Shown here piece by piece: positions 16,526 through 24,894 of a stretch of DNA of 64,000 nucleotides (within the stretch, counting starts at the first letter, position 1; each line of letters starts with the position of its first letter). Source of the DNA: a virus; IMG/VR virus record IMGVR_UViG_3300036790_000048, positions 1 to 64,000 of that record; one strand, 5' to 3'. The notes below the pieces were generated by a model. The model had not been told where the DNA came from and did no database searches. It saw only the letters and a list, made by a program, of their open reading frames with translations. Position numbers and translations under genes: made by a program.

Positions 16526-17486
16526 TGTGCACCGCCCAGTCCAGTAGCTCCGACACCTCATCCTCGACGCCCTTGTCCACGCCGAGGCTGCGCACGTGCG
16601 CGATCACCGACTCAGCGTCCACCAGGGCGAACTTAGCCCCGCCGACGCTGGCCAGGAAGTCGTCCAGCTTGCCCGCGGCGTCCGTGACCTCCTGCTTCTC
16701 CCGTAGCCGGAACACCTGGTCCGCCGGCTTGGCCTTGGTCAGCGGCACCTCGGTGAACGACCCGTCCATGCTGTCCCACACCGCGACCTTGATCTGCCGA
16801 GTGAGGTTGTGCTCGTGCAGGCTGCCGCGGCTGAGCGCGCCGTAGTTGGCGAACCGCACCCCGGCCGCCTCCCACACCTCGTGCGCCTCGTGCACATGCC
16901 CGTAGTAGCAGCTGCCGCGGTTGCCCATCGCGCTGGCGAACATCACCGCGTCGTAGTTCTCGTACAGCAGCTCAAAGCCAGGCGGGTACAGCGGCGCGTG
17001 CGCCACCACCAGCTGATGCGCGCCACTGCCCGCGAACTCGTCCTCGCGGAAGTGCCGCAGCGCCTCCCCGACGTGCTCGTTATCCCAGGTCTGCTGCCAC
17101 GGCACCCCGTAGAGCTGCTGGGGAAACTCCCGGCACCGGCCGAGCAGCGCCCGCGCGCCAGCCGCAAACAGCACGCCCAGCGGCTGCGTCGCCCAGATCG
17201 AGTCCAGCCGGTCATGCTGGATGTCATGGTTGCCGGGCACGATGTACCAGGGCCGGTTATACGCCTGGCCGACGCGGATCACCTTCTGCACCAGCCGGTG
17301 GCTGTTGCGCCCCGGTGCCTTGGAGTGGAACACGTCCCCCGCCCACACCACCGCAGTGACCTGGTACTGCTCGGCCACCGCCACCGTCTCGCCCAGCAGG
17401 TCCAGCAGGTCGTCCGTGTACGAGTCGGTGCAACTCGACGGCGGCTTATCGGAGACGTGGATATCCCCGAAAGTCAGTACCCTCAC
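16512..17486 (-). CDS. sbcD: SbcD/Mre11-type nuclease subunit
   Basis: 324 residues of calcineurin-like metallophosphoesterase. The five motifs are visible: GDIH (7-10), GDVFHSK (50-56), PGNHD (84-88), VAHAPL with His163, and YGHVH (195-199), giving the two-manganese site. A C-terminal ~100-residue region would be the capping and SbcC-binding part. SbcD cuts DNA ends and hairpins with its SbcC ATPase, which here is split. GTG start has GGGAGGGTG upstream and overlaps the stop of a 43-aa membrane gene. Confidence 0.92.
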   Translation of the reverse strand: MRVLTFGDIHVSDKPPSSCTDSYTDDLLDLLGETVAVAEQYQVTAVVWAGDVFHSKAPGRNSHRLVQKVIRVGQAYNRPWYIVPGNHDIQHDRLDSIWATQPLGVLFAAGARALLGRCREFPQQLYGVPWQQTWDNEHVGEALRHFREDEFAGSGAHQLVVAHAPLYPPGFELLYENYDAVMFASAMGNRGSCYYGHVHEAHEVWEAAGVRFANYGALSRGSLHEHNLTRQIKVAVWDSMDGSFTEVPLTKAKPADQVFRLREKQEVTDAAGKLDDFLASVGGAKFALVDAESVIAHVRSLGVDKGVEDEVSELLDWAVHNERS

Positions 17487-17614
17487 CAGCTCACCCTCCC
17501 GTAGACAATCAGTTGCAGCAGCAGGTACACCGCGCTGAACGCCAGCATCAGCAGCGCGGCACGCCACAGCGTGTCCCACGCGCCGAGGAGGAAGCCGACG
17601 ATGTAGTGCCTCAC
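17483..17614 (-). CDS. Single-pass membrane microprotein between split sbcC and sbcD
   Basis: 43 residues, dominated by the hydrophobic run AALLMLAFSAVYLLLQLIV with short polar ends. Its GTG overlaps the TGA of the SbcC N-lobe gene and its TGA overlaps the GTG of sbcD, so all three are coupled. Such a protein between the two subunits of a DNA-repair nuclease is unexpected; it could tether the complex to the membrane or be an unrelated insertion. Confidence 0.7.
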   Translation of the reverse strand: MRHYIVGFLLGAWDTLWRAALLMLAFSAVYLLLQLIVYGRVSW

Positions 17615-18567
17615 TGGTGTCCGTGCTCCTTTAGCACAGGCTGCCCGCACTCCGGGCACACGCCCCACTGGGCCGAGTACTCATCCAGCTGCCGAGCCAC
17701 CTCAGCCGCCTGCTCCGCCTCAGCCTTCTCAGCCAGTATTGCCATTTGCGACACGCGCTCCCGCTGGGCCTGCGCGCCGAGCAGGAACTCCAGCCGGTCA
17801 CGCCGAGCCACGAACTCCTCCAGCAGCTCCAGCGACGGCGGCTCGCCCACCACGCGCACCTGCTGCACGCTGCGCTCGGTCTGCTCGCGGAACGCCAGCC
17901 ACTGCTGCAGCCGGTCGCGCCGCTGCTCCAGCTCCGCTATGCGCGCCATCGACGCCTCCGCCGCCTCGACCGCCTCCCGCTCGGCCGGTAGCGTGGCGTA
18001 CTGCGCCGCCTGCTCCTGCAAGTCCGCCAGGTCCGTCATCCGGATGGTCAGCTCGCCCGACGATCGCAGCCGCCTCCGGTTGGCCTCCTGCGCCGCCCGG
18101 TACAGCAGCGTAACGTTGGTCAGCCTGCCCAGGACGCGCGCCACCTCGCTGCCGGTGGAATCCAGCAGGTACGGCCGGTCGAACTGCGACGCGAAGTTGA
18201 CCTCGCCCAGCTGCATCACCTGAGACACTGCCTCGGGCACCTTGCCCGCCAGCTTGGTGTATGTCTTCTGGTGGACCCCAACGCCTAGCTGGTAGTCGTT
18301 CTTGCCGCCGCGGTGGATCGTCGCCACCCACCGGTCATCGTCCATGCCGGTGCGCTCGATCTCGTCCCCCGACGCCGACACCATGCACGTCTTCTCGCCG
18401 TTGGTGATGTAGCTGGTGCCCTTGTCGTTGAACGCCAGCAGCCGGACCGACCGGAACAGGCCTGACTTGCCTGATCCGGTCGCCCCGGTGACCACCGTGA
18501 ACCACCCCAGCCTGACCGTCAGCTTGCGCAGCGACTGGTAGTTCTCCACCACGATCTCACGCAGCAC
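17611..18567 (-). CDS. sbcC: SbcC/Rad50 N-terminal ATPase lobe with coiled coil and zinc hook
   Basis: 318 residues. It starts LREIVVENYQSLRKLTVRL, typical of SbcC/RecF-type ATPases, with Walker A GATGSGKS at 28-35. Residues ~165-300 form a long coiled coil, and CPECGQ (304-309) near the C-terminus is a CxxC zinc hook. The protein ends 9 residues later with no signature, Walker B or D-loop; those are on the separate 12322-12954 gene. It is therefore the front half of a Rad50-like protein rather than a truncated pseudogene. GTG start with GGAGG 10 nt upstream. Confidence 0.85.
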   Translation of the reverse strand: MLREIVVENYQSLRKLTVRLGWFTVVTGATGSGKSGLFRSVRLLAFNDKGTSYITNGEKTCMVSASGDEIERTGMDDDRWVATIHRGGKNDYQLGVGVHQKTYTKLAGKVPEAVSQVMQLGEVNFASQFDRPYLLDSTGSEVARVLGRLTNVTLLYRAAQEANRRRLRSSGELTIRMTDLADLQEQAAQYATLPAEREAVEAAEASMARIAELEQRRDRLQQWLAFREQTERSVQQVRVVGEPPSLELLEEFVARRDRLEFLLGAQAQRERVSQMAILAEKAEAEQAAEVARQLDEYSAQWGVCPECGQPVLKEHGHQ

Positions 18568-18568
18568 G

Positions 18569-19150
18569 TCAGATCGCCTCCACCGCGAACAGCTGCCCGT
18601 CCGCGCGCTGCACGACCGCCCTGCCCGCCTTGTCCTTGGCCCCCGGCAGGTCCGCGTACGTCTGCGGCTTGCCCGGCGTGTCTGGCTTGCCAGGCGTCGC
18701 AGGCTTTACCGGGACCACCGGCTTGCCAGGCGTCGCAGGCTTGGACGGCCTGCCCGGCACCGGAGGCTTGGACGGCTTCGGCCTGATACCCACCCCCCGC
18801 CCAGGATGGTAGATGTAGACGCCACGCCGCGCCCGGTCCACGTCCGTTCGCAGGGCCACGAAGTCCCGCAGCACCCCGGCCACCTGCTGCCCGCTCAGGC
18901 CGGTCCCGGTCGCCACATCCGCTACCGTGAGCTGCTTGCGCGGGTGCTGCTGCAGGTACGCCGCCACCTGGAAGGTCAGGCGCTCCGTGGGGTTGCCGTA
19001 GCCGACCGCCGACAGCGCGTCCCTGGTCAGCTGGTCCAGCTCGGCCTCAGTCGTCGTGCGCGGCTGCCCGACCGCCGGTAGCTCCTGCACCGTGAACTCG
19101 TTCTGGCCCGGCTCCATGGCGGTCCCGTTGACCGCTACGTCCACGGTCAT
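18569..19150 (-). CDS. Winged-helix protein with proline-rich PGKP repeat tail
   Basis: 193 residues in three parts. Residues ~38-115 are helical with LTVADVATGTGLSGQQVAGV, a winged-helix DNA-binding motif, then RRGVYIYHPG as the wing. Residues ~122-165 are a string of PGKP-type units (PVPGRPSKPATPGKPVVPVK), likely extended and disordered. The C-terminal ~30 residues are globular. The gene overlaps its upstream neighbour (ATGA) and sits 1 nt before sbcC. A DNA-binding regulator or tethering factor is plausible. Confidence 0.65.
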   Translation of the reverse strand: MTVDVAVNGTAMEPGQNEFTVQELPAVGQPRTTTEAELDQLTRDALSAVGYGNPTERLTFQVAAYLQQHPRKQLTVADVATGTGLSGQQVAGVLRDFVALRTDVDRARRGVYIYHPGRGVGIRPKPSKPPVPGRPSKPATPGKPVVPVKPATPGKPDTPGKPQTYADLPGAKDKAGRAVVQRADGQLFAVEAI

Positions 19151-19476
19151 GCGTCGTCCTTCGGCTCGTGCTTCCTGGCGCTGACGTTGCGCAGGAACAG
19201 GTCAGCCTTCTCCGACGACGTGAGCGCCCCGCCCTCTTCGATCAGGTAGCCCGGCTCGTACTTGTAGCGCCGGCTCGCCTTGACGAAGCCGTGGAAGTCG
19301 CGCTCCTTGGTGATCTCGGTTCCGCAGAACCGGCAGGTGAACACCACCTCGTACCCGCCGCCCGGGGCCACGAACACCTCAGGCGTACTGCGCGGGCTGT
19401 GATTGCCCACCAGCACGCGGCACGTCACGTACTGGGGCGGCAGGTTGTTGAGCTGGTTCCGACGATTCCTTGCCAT
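19147..19476 (-). CDS. Hypothetical protein, 109 aa
   Basis: Basic N-terminus (MARNRRNQLNNLPPQY), one CRFC pair plus Cys19, and a charged C-terminus. A partial zinc site is possible. GGTGGG lies upstream of the ATG. No family is recognised. Confidence 0.6.
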   Translation of the reverse strand: MARNRRNQLNNLPPQYVTCRVLVGNHSPRSTPEVFVAPGGGYEVVFTCRFCGTEITKERDFHGFVKASRRYKYEPGYLIEEGGALTSSEKADLFLRNVSARKHEPKDDA

Positions 19477-19479
19477 TTG

Positions 19480-19692
19480 TTATCCCACCTTGGTAGCTAA
19501 TCCGGCCTCGGTGTAGCTAGTCCACCCAGGCCATGTCTCCTGTTGCCTGTGCCCGCACGCCGGGCACGTCATCTCTTCTACCGGTGCACCGTCCAGGTCC
19601 TGCATGTCATCGGCCGCGTCCACCTGCCAGAGGCCGTCGTAGGCCACGCCGCACTTGGCGCAGTCCACGTTGGCCAGCAGGACGACGCTCAC
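19480..19692 (-). CDS. Zinc-ribbon protein, 70 aa
   Basis: CAKCGVAYDGLW (C11, C14) and CPACGHRQ (C43, C46) form a complete four-cysteine zinc ribbon, spaced as in ribbon domains of transcription and RNA-processing factors. GTG start overlaps the stop of the DUF932-like gene. The larger open frame extending upstream is low-complexity and antiparallel to that gene, so it is not used. Confidence 0.75.
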   Translation of the reverse strand: MSVVLLANVDCAKCGVAYDGLWQVDAADDMQDLDGAPVEEMTCPACGHRQQETWPGWTSYTEAGLATKVG

Positions 19693-20855
19693 TCCTCGGG
19701 CTTGATCCGGCGGCACGACGCGCAGCGCAGGCTGGCGCTGTGAGCCACGTGCCCGCCGACGCGCATCAGCTTGTCCACCGAGGAGTCGCTCAGCTCGCTG
19801 TCGTTGGCCGCGGCGGTGATGGCGTTCAGGACCGTATACATGGACAGCTCGCCGCCGACGTCGGCCATGTACCTGATGACCTCCTGCCGCAGCTTGGCGG
19901 GGACGCTGTGCTGCCGGAACAGGTCGTCCAGCACCAGGTTGACGTCCTGCTCGACCGGGATCTCCGTGGCCGCCTGCACGCCCTCCAGGGACTGCTCCAG
20001 GCCGCCGAGCACATTGTCTACCGCCGCCTGCGCCCAGGCGTACACGTCGTCGTCCTCGTAACCCCCAGCGCGCCGGTTGAACTGCCCGGATGTGACCAGC
20101 GTGTCGGTCATGCCGTTGGTGCACCGCCACCGGAACAGGTAGCCGTCCACGCTGACCGGCTTCAGGCCGAGCTGGCTGTTGCGCCACTGCACCCCGACCG
20201 ACCACATGTCGGACGGGTCCGCCGTGCCGGGGCCGCGGACGTTGCGGACGTGGCCGGGCACGACCAGCCGCCCGTGCGTCAGCTCCAGCGAGTGGGTGAA
20301 CTTGTAGTCGAGCAGCACCTCATCCGCCGACCACGCCGGGTAGTGCGACTTGATGCCCTGCACCAGCTCGTCCAGCAGCCGCAGGTTGCTGAACGGCCGG
20401 ATGGTGCCGGACCCGAACGCCACCACCACCGGCACGCTGTCCGGCCCGGCCTCGCCGCGGACAAACCCCTTGAACTCGCGTCCCTCCCACCCGCTGTTGC
20501 CGCCGAACCACCAGTTGAGCTGCTGCTCCAGCAGGTGTGACGGCGTGCGCTCCTGCAGCTTGCGCGGGATGCCGACCTTGGCCCCGGCCTCCAGCAGGGA
20601 GTCCTTGGTCAGCTGGTACTCGTCGCCGTTCGGGTAGAGGCGGACGAACGCGTTCATGGTGTCCGACCCGCGGGCCGTCTCCGACACCTTGTCCCAGTCC
20701 GGGTCGATCCGGAACACGACGCCCGACTGCGCCTCGAACTTGAAGTCCTGCAGCGGCTCGGTGGCGGACAGCTTCTCCCGCGCCTGGTCGAGCGTCAGCA
20801 GTCGGGGCCGCATCTCGTCTATGGACGGGTCCATGATGTCCGTCTGAGCAGTCAC
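19689..20855 (-). CDS. DUF932-like phage/plasmid protein
   Basis: 388 residues. The middle has [13 protein letters not shown] and later [12 protein letters not shown], which match the conserved NS-x-x-G and C-T-N-G-M blocks of DUF932 proteins found in phages and plasmids next to recombination genes. The C-terminus adds a CASC pair. Biochemical role is unknown. GTG start overlaps the recA stop (GTGA), so it is translated with RecA; a link with strand exchange or single-strand DNA handling is inferred from context only. Confidence 0.68.
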   Translation of the reverse strand: MTAQTDIMDPSIDEMRPRLLTLDQAREKLSATEPLQDFKFEAQSGVVFRIDPDWDKVSETARGSDTMNAFVRLYPNGDEYQLTKDSLLEAGAKVGIPRKLQERTPSHLLEQQLNWWFGGNSGWEGREFKGFVRGEAGPDSVPVVVAFGSGTIRPFSNLRLLDELVQGIKSHYPAWSADEVLLDYKFTHSLELTHGRLVVPGHVRNVRGPGTADPSDMWSVGVQWRNSQLGLKPVSVDGYLFRWRCTNGMTDTLVTSGQFNRRAGGYEDDDVYAWAQAAVDNVLGGLEQSLEGVQAATEIPVEQDVNLVLDDLFRQHSVPAKLRQEVIRYMADVGGELSMYTVLNAITAAANDSELSDSSVDKLMRVGGHVAHSASLRCASCRRIKPEE

Positions 20856-21994
20856 TTAGCGCCTCCAGGTGCCAGTAGGTCTGAGATCGATCCTTGCGGT
20901 ACCAGCGCCGCCGGGTCAACAGCCGGAGCCGACCGCACCGGGCTGGGCGGCGAGGGAGCCTGGCCCAGGCCAGTCGTGGCCATGCGCTCGGTGATGCGCC
21001 GCTCCAAGTCGTCCAGGTACTCGTCCGCGCACACCGCCAGCGCCGCGCGAGACTTGTCCTTACCCTGGCCCAGGCTATGCCCGTCCACCGAGTAGAACGC
21101 GCCCGACTTGACGATGATCCCGAACTCCACACCGAGGTCCAGCAGCTGCGCCGCACGGCTGAACCCGAGTCCGTAGATGATGTCCGCCTCGGCCTGCCGG
21201 AACGGAGGGGCCAGCTTGTTCTTGACCACCTTGATGCGCACCCGCTGCCCGATCGCCGTGGTGCCGTCCTTCAGCGACTCGATCTTGCGCACGTCCAGCC
21301 GCACCGACGCGTAGAACTTCAGCGCCTTGCCGCCAGTGGTCACCTCAGGGTTGCCGTAGAAGACGCCGATCTTCTCACGCAGCTGGTTGATGAATATGCA
21401 CGTGGTCCGCGTCTTGCTCAGCGACCCAGTGATCTTGCGCAGCGCCTGGGACATTAGCCGCGCCTGCAAGCCAGGGTGACTGTCCCCCATGTCGCCCTCA
21501 ATCTCAGCCCGCGGCACCAGCGCCGCCACCGAGTCGATGACGATGATGTCCACCACGCCCGACCGCGCGCACATGTCCGCGATCTCGAGGCCCTGCTCCC
21601 CCGTGTCCGGCTGGGACAGCAGGAAGTTGTGCTCGGTGTCCACGCCGAGAGCGCGTGCGTAATCGGGGTCGAGAGCGTGCTCGGCGTCGATCATCACCAC
21701 GACGCCCGGCGTGCCGTTCGCCCGCGCCAGCCGCTGCGCGCTCGCGATGGCATGCAGAGCCAGGGTGGTCTTCCCGCTCATCTCCGGGCCGTAGATCTCC
21801 ACCACGCGCCCGCGAGGCAGCCCGCCGATGCCCAGCGCCACGTCCAGCGCCGTGCACCCGGTAGGGATCACCTCCACCGGCACCTCCACCGACACGCTCA
21901 TATCCATGAGCGCCCCGGTGCCGAACTGCTGGTTGACGCCGCCCAGCAGCGCCTGCACCGGGTCGTCTGGCGCTGCCGCCTTAGCCTTAGCCAT
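20852..21994 (-). CDS. recA: RecA recombinase
   Basis: 380 residues, bacterial-type length and architecture. Walker A is GPEMSGKT (69-76; GPESSGKT is usual). Then [44 protein letters not shown] (Walker B and loop 1), [22 protein letters not shown] (loop 2), and a long C-terminal domain ending in an acidic/proline tail. It should form ATP-dependent filaments on ssDNA for recombination-dependent replication. Much closer to bacterial RecA than to T4 UvsX-type proteins, so host acquisition is likely. Confidence 0.97.
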   Translation of the reverse strand: MAKAKAAAPDDPVQALLGGVNQQFGTGALMDMSVSVEVPVEVIPTGCTALDVALGIGGLPRGRVVEIYGPEMSGKTTLALHAIASAQRLARANGTPGVVVMIDAEHALDPDYARALGVDTEHNFLLSQPDTGEQGLEIADMCARSGVVDIIVIDSVAALVPRAEIEGDMGDSHPGLQARLMSQALRKITGSLSKTRTTCIFINQLREKIGVFYGNPEVTTGGKALKFYASVRLDVRKIESLKDGTTAIGQRVRIKVVKNKLAPPFRQAEADIIYGLGFSRAAQLLDLGVEFGIIVKSGAFYSVDGHSLGQGKDKSRAALAVCADEYLDDLERRITERMATTGLGQAPSPPSPVRSAPAVDPAALVPQGSISDLLAPGGAK

Positions 21995-22002
21995 CTGTCT
22001 CC

Positions 22003-22437
22003 CTAGTGAAAGAAGTACCCGTCGCGCGGGTCAGTACCAGCTGGAGCCTGCGCCGGTGGTGCGTCCTGGCCCGCGCCGAAGATCAGGTGATTGTCGATCC
22101 GGTCAGCAGGGACAGGCAGCTCCCGCTGCTCGAACCACTCCCGGTACGTCGCCTCATCCACCGGTCCCTCAGGCCCGTCAGACGACTCGCCGCAGGCCTT
22201 GACGATGGCGTTCAGGTGCTCGAACGTCTCGGTGAACTGGTAGTACGCCTTGCGCGGCTCGTCGTCCATCACGTGCTGGACCGTGCGCCGCGCGCTGTCT
22301 CGGGCGCTGTCAGCCGCCCGCTCGGCGTAGTACTCGACGATCTCCTCAGGCGTGGCGTCCCACACCAGCCACGAGTTAGTCCCGACACTGAATATGGCCA
22401 GCCGCCCGTCCGGCTGCTTGACGATCTGATGCCCCAC
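22003..22437 (-). CDS. Hypothetical protein, 144 aa
   Basis: GTG start. Soluble and acidic, with an N-terminal strand-rich region ([17 protein letters not shown]) followed by helices ([20 protein letters not shown]). It lies between a resolvase-like nuclease and RecA, so a recombination-accessory role is possible. No family is recognised. Confidence 0.65.
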   Translation of the reverse strand: MGHQIVKQPDGRLAIFSVGTNSWLVWDATPEEIVEYYAERAADSARDSARRTVQHVMDDEPRKAYYQFTETFEHLNAIVKACGESSDGPEGPVDEATYREWFEQRELPVPADRIDNHLIFGAGQDAPPAQAPAGTDPRDGYFFH

Positions 22438-22447
22438 CAGGGTCCTC

Positions 22448-22828
22448 CTAATCTGTCCATTGATGATCGGCCACGTAGTTGAGCGCGCCCTGCATGTGCT
22501 GCAGCAGCAGGATGAAATGCTCTCCGCTCATCGTCACGTAGCCGTCTACCGGGCTGCCCTTGCCGCGCCGGTGGTCCCACACCACGCCAACCGGCACCCC
22601 GGCGTTGGCCGCCTCTTTCACCGCCTGGTCAACCTTCTCGGCCAGCGAAGCGCGCACCGTGTTCTTGGCCTCGATGACGATGCCGCTCAGCGAGTTCAGC
22701 AGCTCGATATCACCCTTGTCCTGGTTGCCGCTCGGTGCCTTGCGCTTGGCCAGGATGCCGCGGCTGAGCAAGGTGTTGACGATCGCCGTTTCCCACTTGG
22801 TCCCTTTAACCCGCGGCGGATTGGTCAC
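22448..22828 (-). CDS. Holliday-junction-resolvase-like PD-(D/E)XK nuclease
   Basis: 126 residues. KGTKWETAIVNTLLSRGI gives the N-terminal helix with a conserved Glu, and DKGDIELLNSLSGIVIEAK gives the catalytic D-x(n)-E-A-K. This is the arrangement of Hjc-like resolvases and small phage endonucleases. GTG start overlaps the stop of the SSB-like gene. Substrate specificity (four-way junctions or other DNA) is inferred from fold and from neighbours RecA and SSB. Confidence 0.75.
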   Translation of the reverse strand: MTNPPRVKGTKWETAIVNTLLSRGILAKRKAPSGNQDKGDIELLNSLSGIVIEAKNTVRASLAEKVDQAVKEAANAGVPVGVVWDHRRGKGSPVDGYVTMSGEHFILLLQHMQGALNYVADHQWTD

Positions 22829-24249
22829 TGCTGGCCCATCCGGGCCAGGTCCTCGAACGTGTAGGACCCGCTGGCCGGGGGTGCCTGCGCCGGGGCCTCC
22901 GGTGCCGCGGGCGGCGGAGGCGGCGTGGCCGCAGCCGCGGGCTGCCCGATCGCCGCCAGCCCGTCGAACCCGTTAGAAGGGGATGACGCAGCCGGAGGGG
23001 CCGGGGCAGCGGCCGGTGCCGTCTGGGCCAGCGCAGCCAGATCCGGGGCTGCAGACGCCGCTGGCGAAGTAGGAGGGACCGGTGCCGCCGGGGCCGCTGG
23101 TGGCGGTGGAGGGGTCGGCGCGGCCGGGGGAGCAAGCATGTCGCCCGCCTGCCCCGGTGGCTGCCACTGACCCGGCTGGCCCGCCGGAGGGGCCGGTGGC
23201 GCGGGAGGAGCCGGCGGACCCGCGGGCTGCCCGCCGTAGTTGCCGTCCAGCAGGCCCATGTTGATCCCGCCCCCGCCGCCAGCGCCGCCGCCTACACCAG
23301 CCACGCCACCGCCGCCGCCCTGGCCGTTCGCGTACGCGTTGCCGCCCTGCTGCCAGCCGCCGCCTCCAGCGCCACCGCCGCCGTTCGGCCCGTACTGCTG
23401 CTGCACCTGCTGGAGGCCCTGCTGCACCGACTCCATGCCGAAGCCCTGGCCCATGTTGGGCATGCCCTGCTGCCGCGACTCGTACGCGCGCACCACGTCC
23501 CAGCGCTGGATGACCCGGCTGATGTCATCCGCCAGCCAGTCCTCCTTGACCCGCCGCCCGATCGCCTCAGTGAGGTCGTCGTCGCTCGCGCCGTTCTGGG
23601 CCAGGTACTGCGCCGTGTACTGCCGGGTGGCGTCGTTGGCCAGCCAGACAGCAGGCGCGACCGGCAGGAACTCGCCGTTGGAGTACGGCTTCTGGAAGTT
23701 CTGGTCGTCGCACGTGAGCAGCAGGTCCACCGTGCGGATGTCCTCGTAGGCCGGACCCATGGACCTGATGTCAATCAGCTTGTCCATGACCTTGCCGCCG
23801 AACACCCACACCAGGGCGCTGACCCCGTACGGGCTGGCGATGTCATTCCACCCGCCGCCGGGCCGCAGCCCATAGCGGATGATGTTAGCCGAGTACCGCG
23901 GCGAGGGAGCCCGGAAGATGTCCGGCCGCTCCCTCGCCATGTTGCACGCCTGGCAGTTCTTGTCGTCCACGCCGCGCTCCCGCAGCACCTCGAAGACGCC
24001 GTTGCAGATCGGCCGGGAGACGAACTTCTTGTCCACCACGAACTGCTCTGAGCCGTCGCGGTCCTTGATCTTCTTGTAGACCGGGGCCATGTTGACGATG
24101 TTAGGAGCCTCCAGCCAGTGGACGTACTCCACGATCGGCTGCCCAACGACCACGATGCGTGCGTGCTCGTTGGTCTGTAGCTTGAGCTTTGGGAAGTTGG
24201 ACCGTCCTGCGTCGGAACGGTAGTCGCTGCTGATGTCTGCGCGAGGCAT
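22825..24249 (-). CDS. Single-stranded-DNA-binding-like protein with long disordered tail
   Basis: 474 residues. Residues 1-260 are globular: an N-terminal LKLQTNEHARIVVV strand region, conserved cysteines including NCQACNMARERP, and YGVSALVWVFGG, resembling the zinc-containing core of gp32-like phage SSBs. Residues ~280-474 are low-complexity (glycine-rich, then P/A-rich) and end YTFEDLARMGQQ. Related motifs occur earlier (FDGLAAIGQ and DLAALAQ), suggesting partner-binding peptides. The ATG at 24249 has AGAGGTGGGG upstream; a GTG three codons earlier is less likely. Assignment to SSB rests on layout and on the recA/nuclease context. Confidence 0.6.
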   Translation of the reverse strand: MPRADISSDYRSDAGRSNFPKLKLQTNEHARIVVVGQPIVEYVHWLEAPNIVNMAPVYKKIKDRDGSEQFVVDKKFVSRPICNGVFEVLRERGVDDKNCQACNMARERPDIFRAPSPRYSANIIRYGLRPGGGWNDIASPYGVSALVWVFGGKVMDKLIDIRSMGPAYEDIRTVDLLLTCDDQNFQKPYSNGEFLPVAPAVWLANDATRQYTAQYLAQNGASDDDLTEAIGRRVKEDWLADDISRVIQRWDVVRAYESRQQGMPNMGQGFGMESVQQGLQQVQQQYGPNGGGGAGGGGWQQGGNAYANGQGGGGGVAGVGGGAGGGGGINMGLLDGNYGGQPAGPPAPPAPPAPPAGQPGQWQPPGQAGDMLAPPAAPTPPPPPAAPAAPVPPTSPAASAAPDLAALAQTAPAAAPAPPAASSPSNGFDGLAAIGQPAAAATPPPPPAAPEAPAQAPPASGSYTFEDLARMGQQ

Positions 24250-24276
24250 AGCCCCCACCTCTGATTTTCTGCGAAT

Positions 24277-24308
24277 GTGTGCCGTGTGCCGTGTGCCGTG
24301 TGCCGTGT
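24277..24308. repeat. Heptanucleotide tandem repeat upstream of the SSB-like gene
   Basis: Four perfect copies of GTGTGCC (24277-24304) plus a partial fifth, on the plus strand, in the gap between the SSB-like gene and the 40-aa gene. It sits about 30 bp before the SSB start and may be a replication-slippage product or a binding site. Confidence 0.9.
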
Positions 24309-24329
24309 AGGCAGGATGCTACCGCGCGC

Positions 24330-24452
24330 CTATGACATTCCGTCGTCCGGCTCCCGCTCGGCCTCGATCGACTCCTCAAAGTCCCGCTCAGCGCTCTTGC
24401 GGCGCGCGAGATCGCGCAGCCAGCGAGGTACTAGCCACCTGGGCGGGAACAT
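24330..24452 (-). CDS. Basic-acidic 40-aa protein
   Basis: Starts at an ATG that overlaps the upstream TGA (TGATG). N-terminus is arginine- and tryptophan-rich (PRWLVPRWLRDLARRK), C-terminus acidic. No domain is recognised. Confidence 0.5.
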   Translation of the reverse strand: MFPPRWLVPRWLRDLARRKSAERDFEESIEAEREPDDGMS

Positions 24453-24619
24453 CAGCGGTCCGAGATGAACTGGACGCGCTGCCGGTCGTGGTCGAACCTG
24501 ACGTGCGTCACCGGCTGCCGCATGTCCATATCGTAGGTGTCGAACATCTCCACCCCGACGTCCCCGAACTCGTCGTAGATGTGCTGCAGCTCTGCCAGGA
24601 CCGTGCTGACCTTTGTCAT
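24452..24619 (-). CDS. Hypothetical protein, 55 aa
   Basis: ATG overlaps the stop of the 92-aa gene (ATGA) and its stop overlaps the next start (TGATG). Contains an acidic helix (ELQHIYDEFGD) and a strand-like C-terminus. No family is recognised. Confidence 0.6.
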   Translation of the reverse strand: MTKVSTVLAELQHIYDEFGDVGVEMFDTYDMDMRQPVTHVRFDHDRQRVQFISDR

Positions 24620-24894
24620 GTCTCCCATAATGGCTTTTCTATCGAGTCGTCGTCCTCGTACGCCGTGATCGCCCCGCCCGCGTGCGGCCCGCCGCGCTGC
24701 TGCGCCTTGTGCTGCGCCCAGTAGTGCTTGGAGTGGATGACCTTGACCAGGATGCCCGTCGCCGCCTCCAGCGAGCCGTCCGGCATCTGGTAGCCGAACA
24801 CCTTGACCGTCTGGTCAGGCTGCCGCCGGTACTCCACCCGCTTGGCCTCTTCCACGCCGCGGCGGATGTCCCGCTTACACTCGGCGCACTTCAT
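24616..24894 (-). CDS. Hypothetical protein with N-terminal CxxC, 92 aa
   Basis: Begins KCAECKRDIRRGVEEAKR, a half zinc knuckle followed by a basic helix, then a beta-rich region with conserved H and W (VIHSKHYWAQHK) that could supply further ligands. ATGA overlaps at both ends. Confidence 0.6.
   Translation of the reverse strand: MKCAECKRDIRRGVEEAKRVEYRRQPDQTVKVFGYQMPDGSLEAATGILVKVIHSKHYWAQHKAQQRGGPHAGGAITAYEDDDSIEKPLWET

Noticed and set aside
17611-18567. Truncated sbcC pseudogene
   Set aside because: The reading frame ends cleanly after a zinc hook, is coupled with neighbours, and the missing lobe is present as an intact separate gene.
22825-24249. Collagen-like or structural fibre protein from the Gly/Pro-rich tail
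   Set aside because: The glycine and proline runs have no G-x-y periodicity, and the globular first half and recA neighbourhood fit an SSB-like protein better.
24277-24308. CRISPR-type repeat
   Set aside because: The units are 7 bp and contiguous without spacers, so it is a simple tandem repeat.
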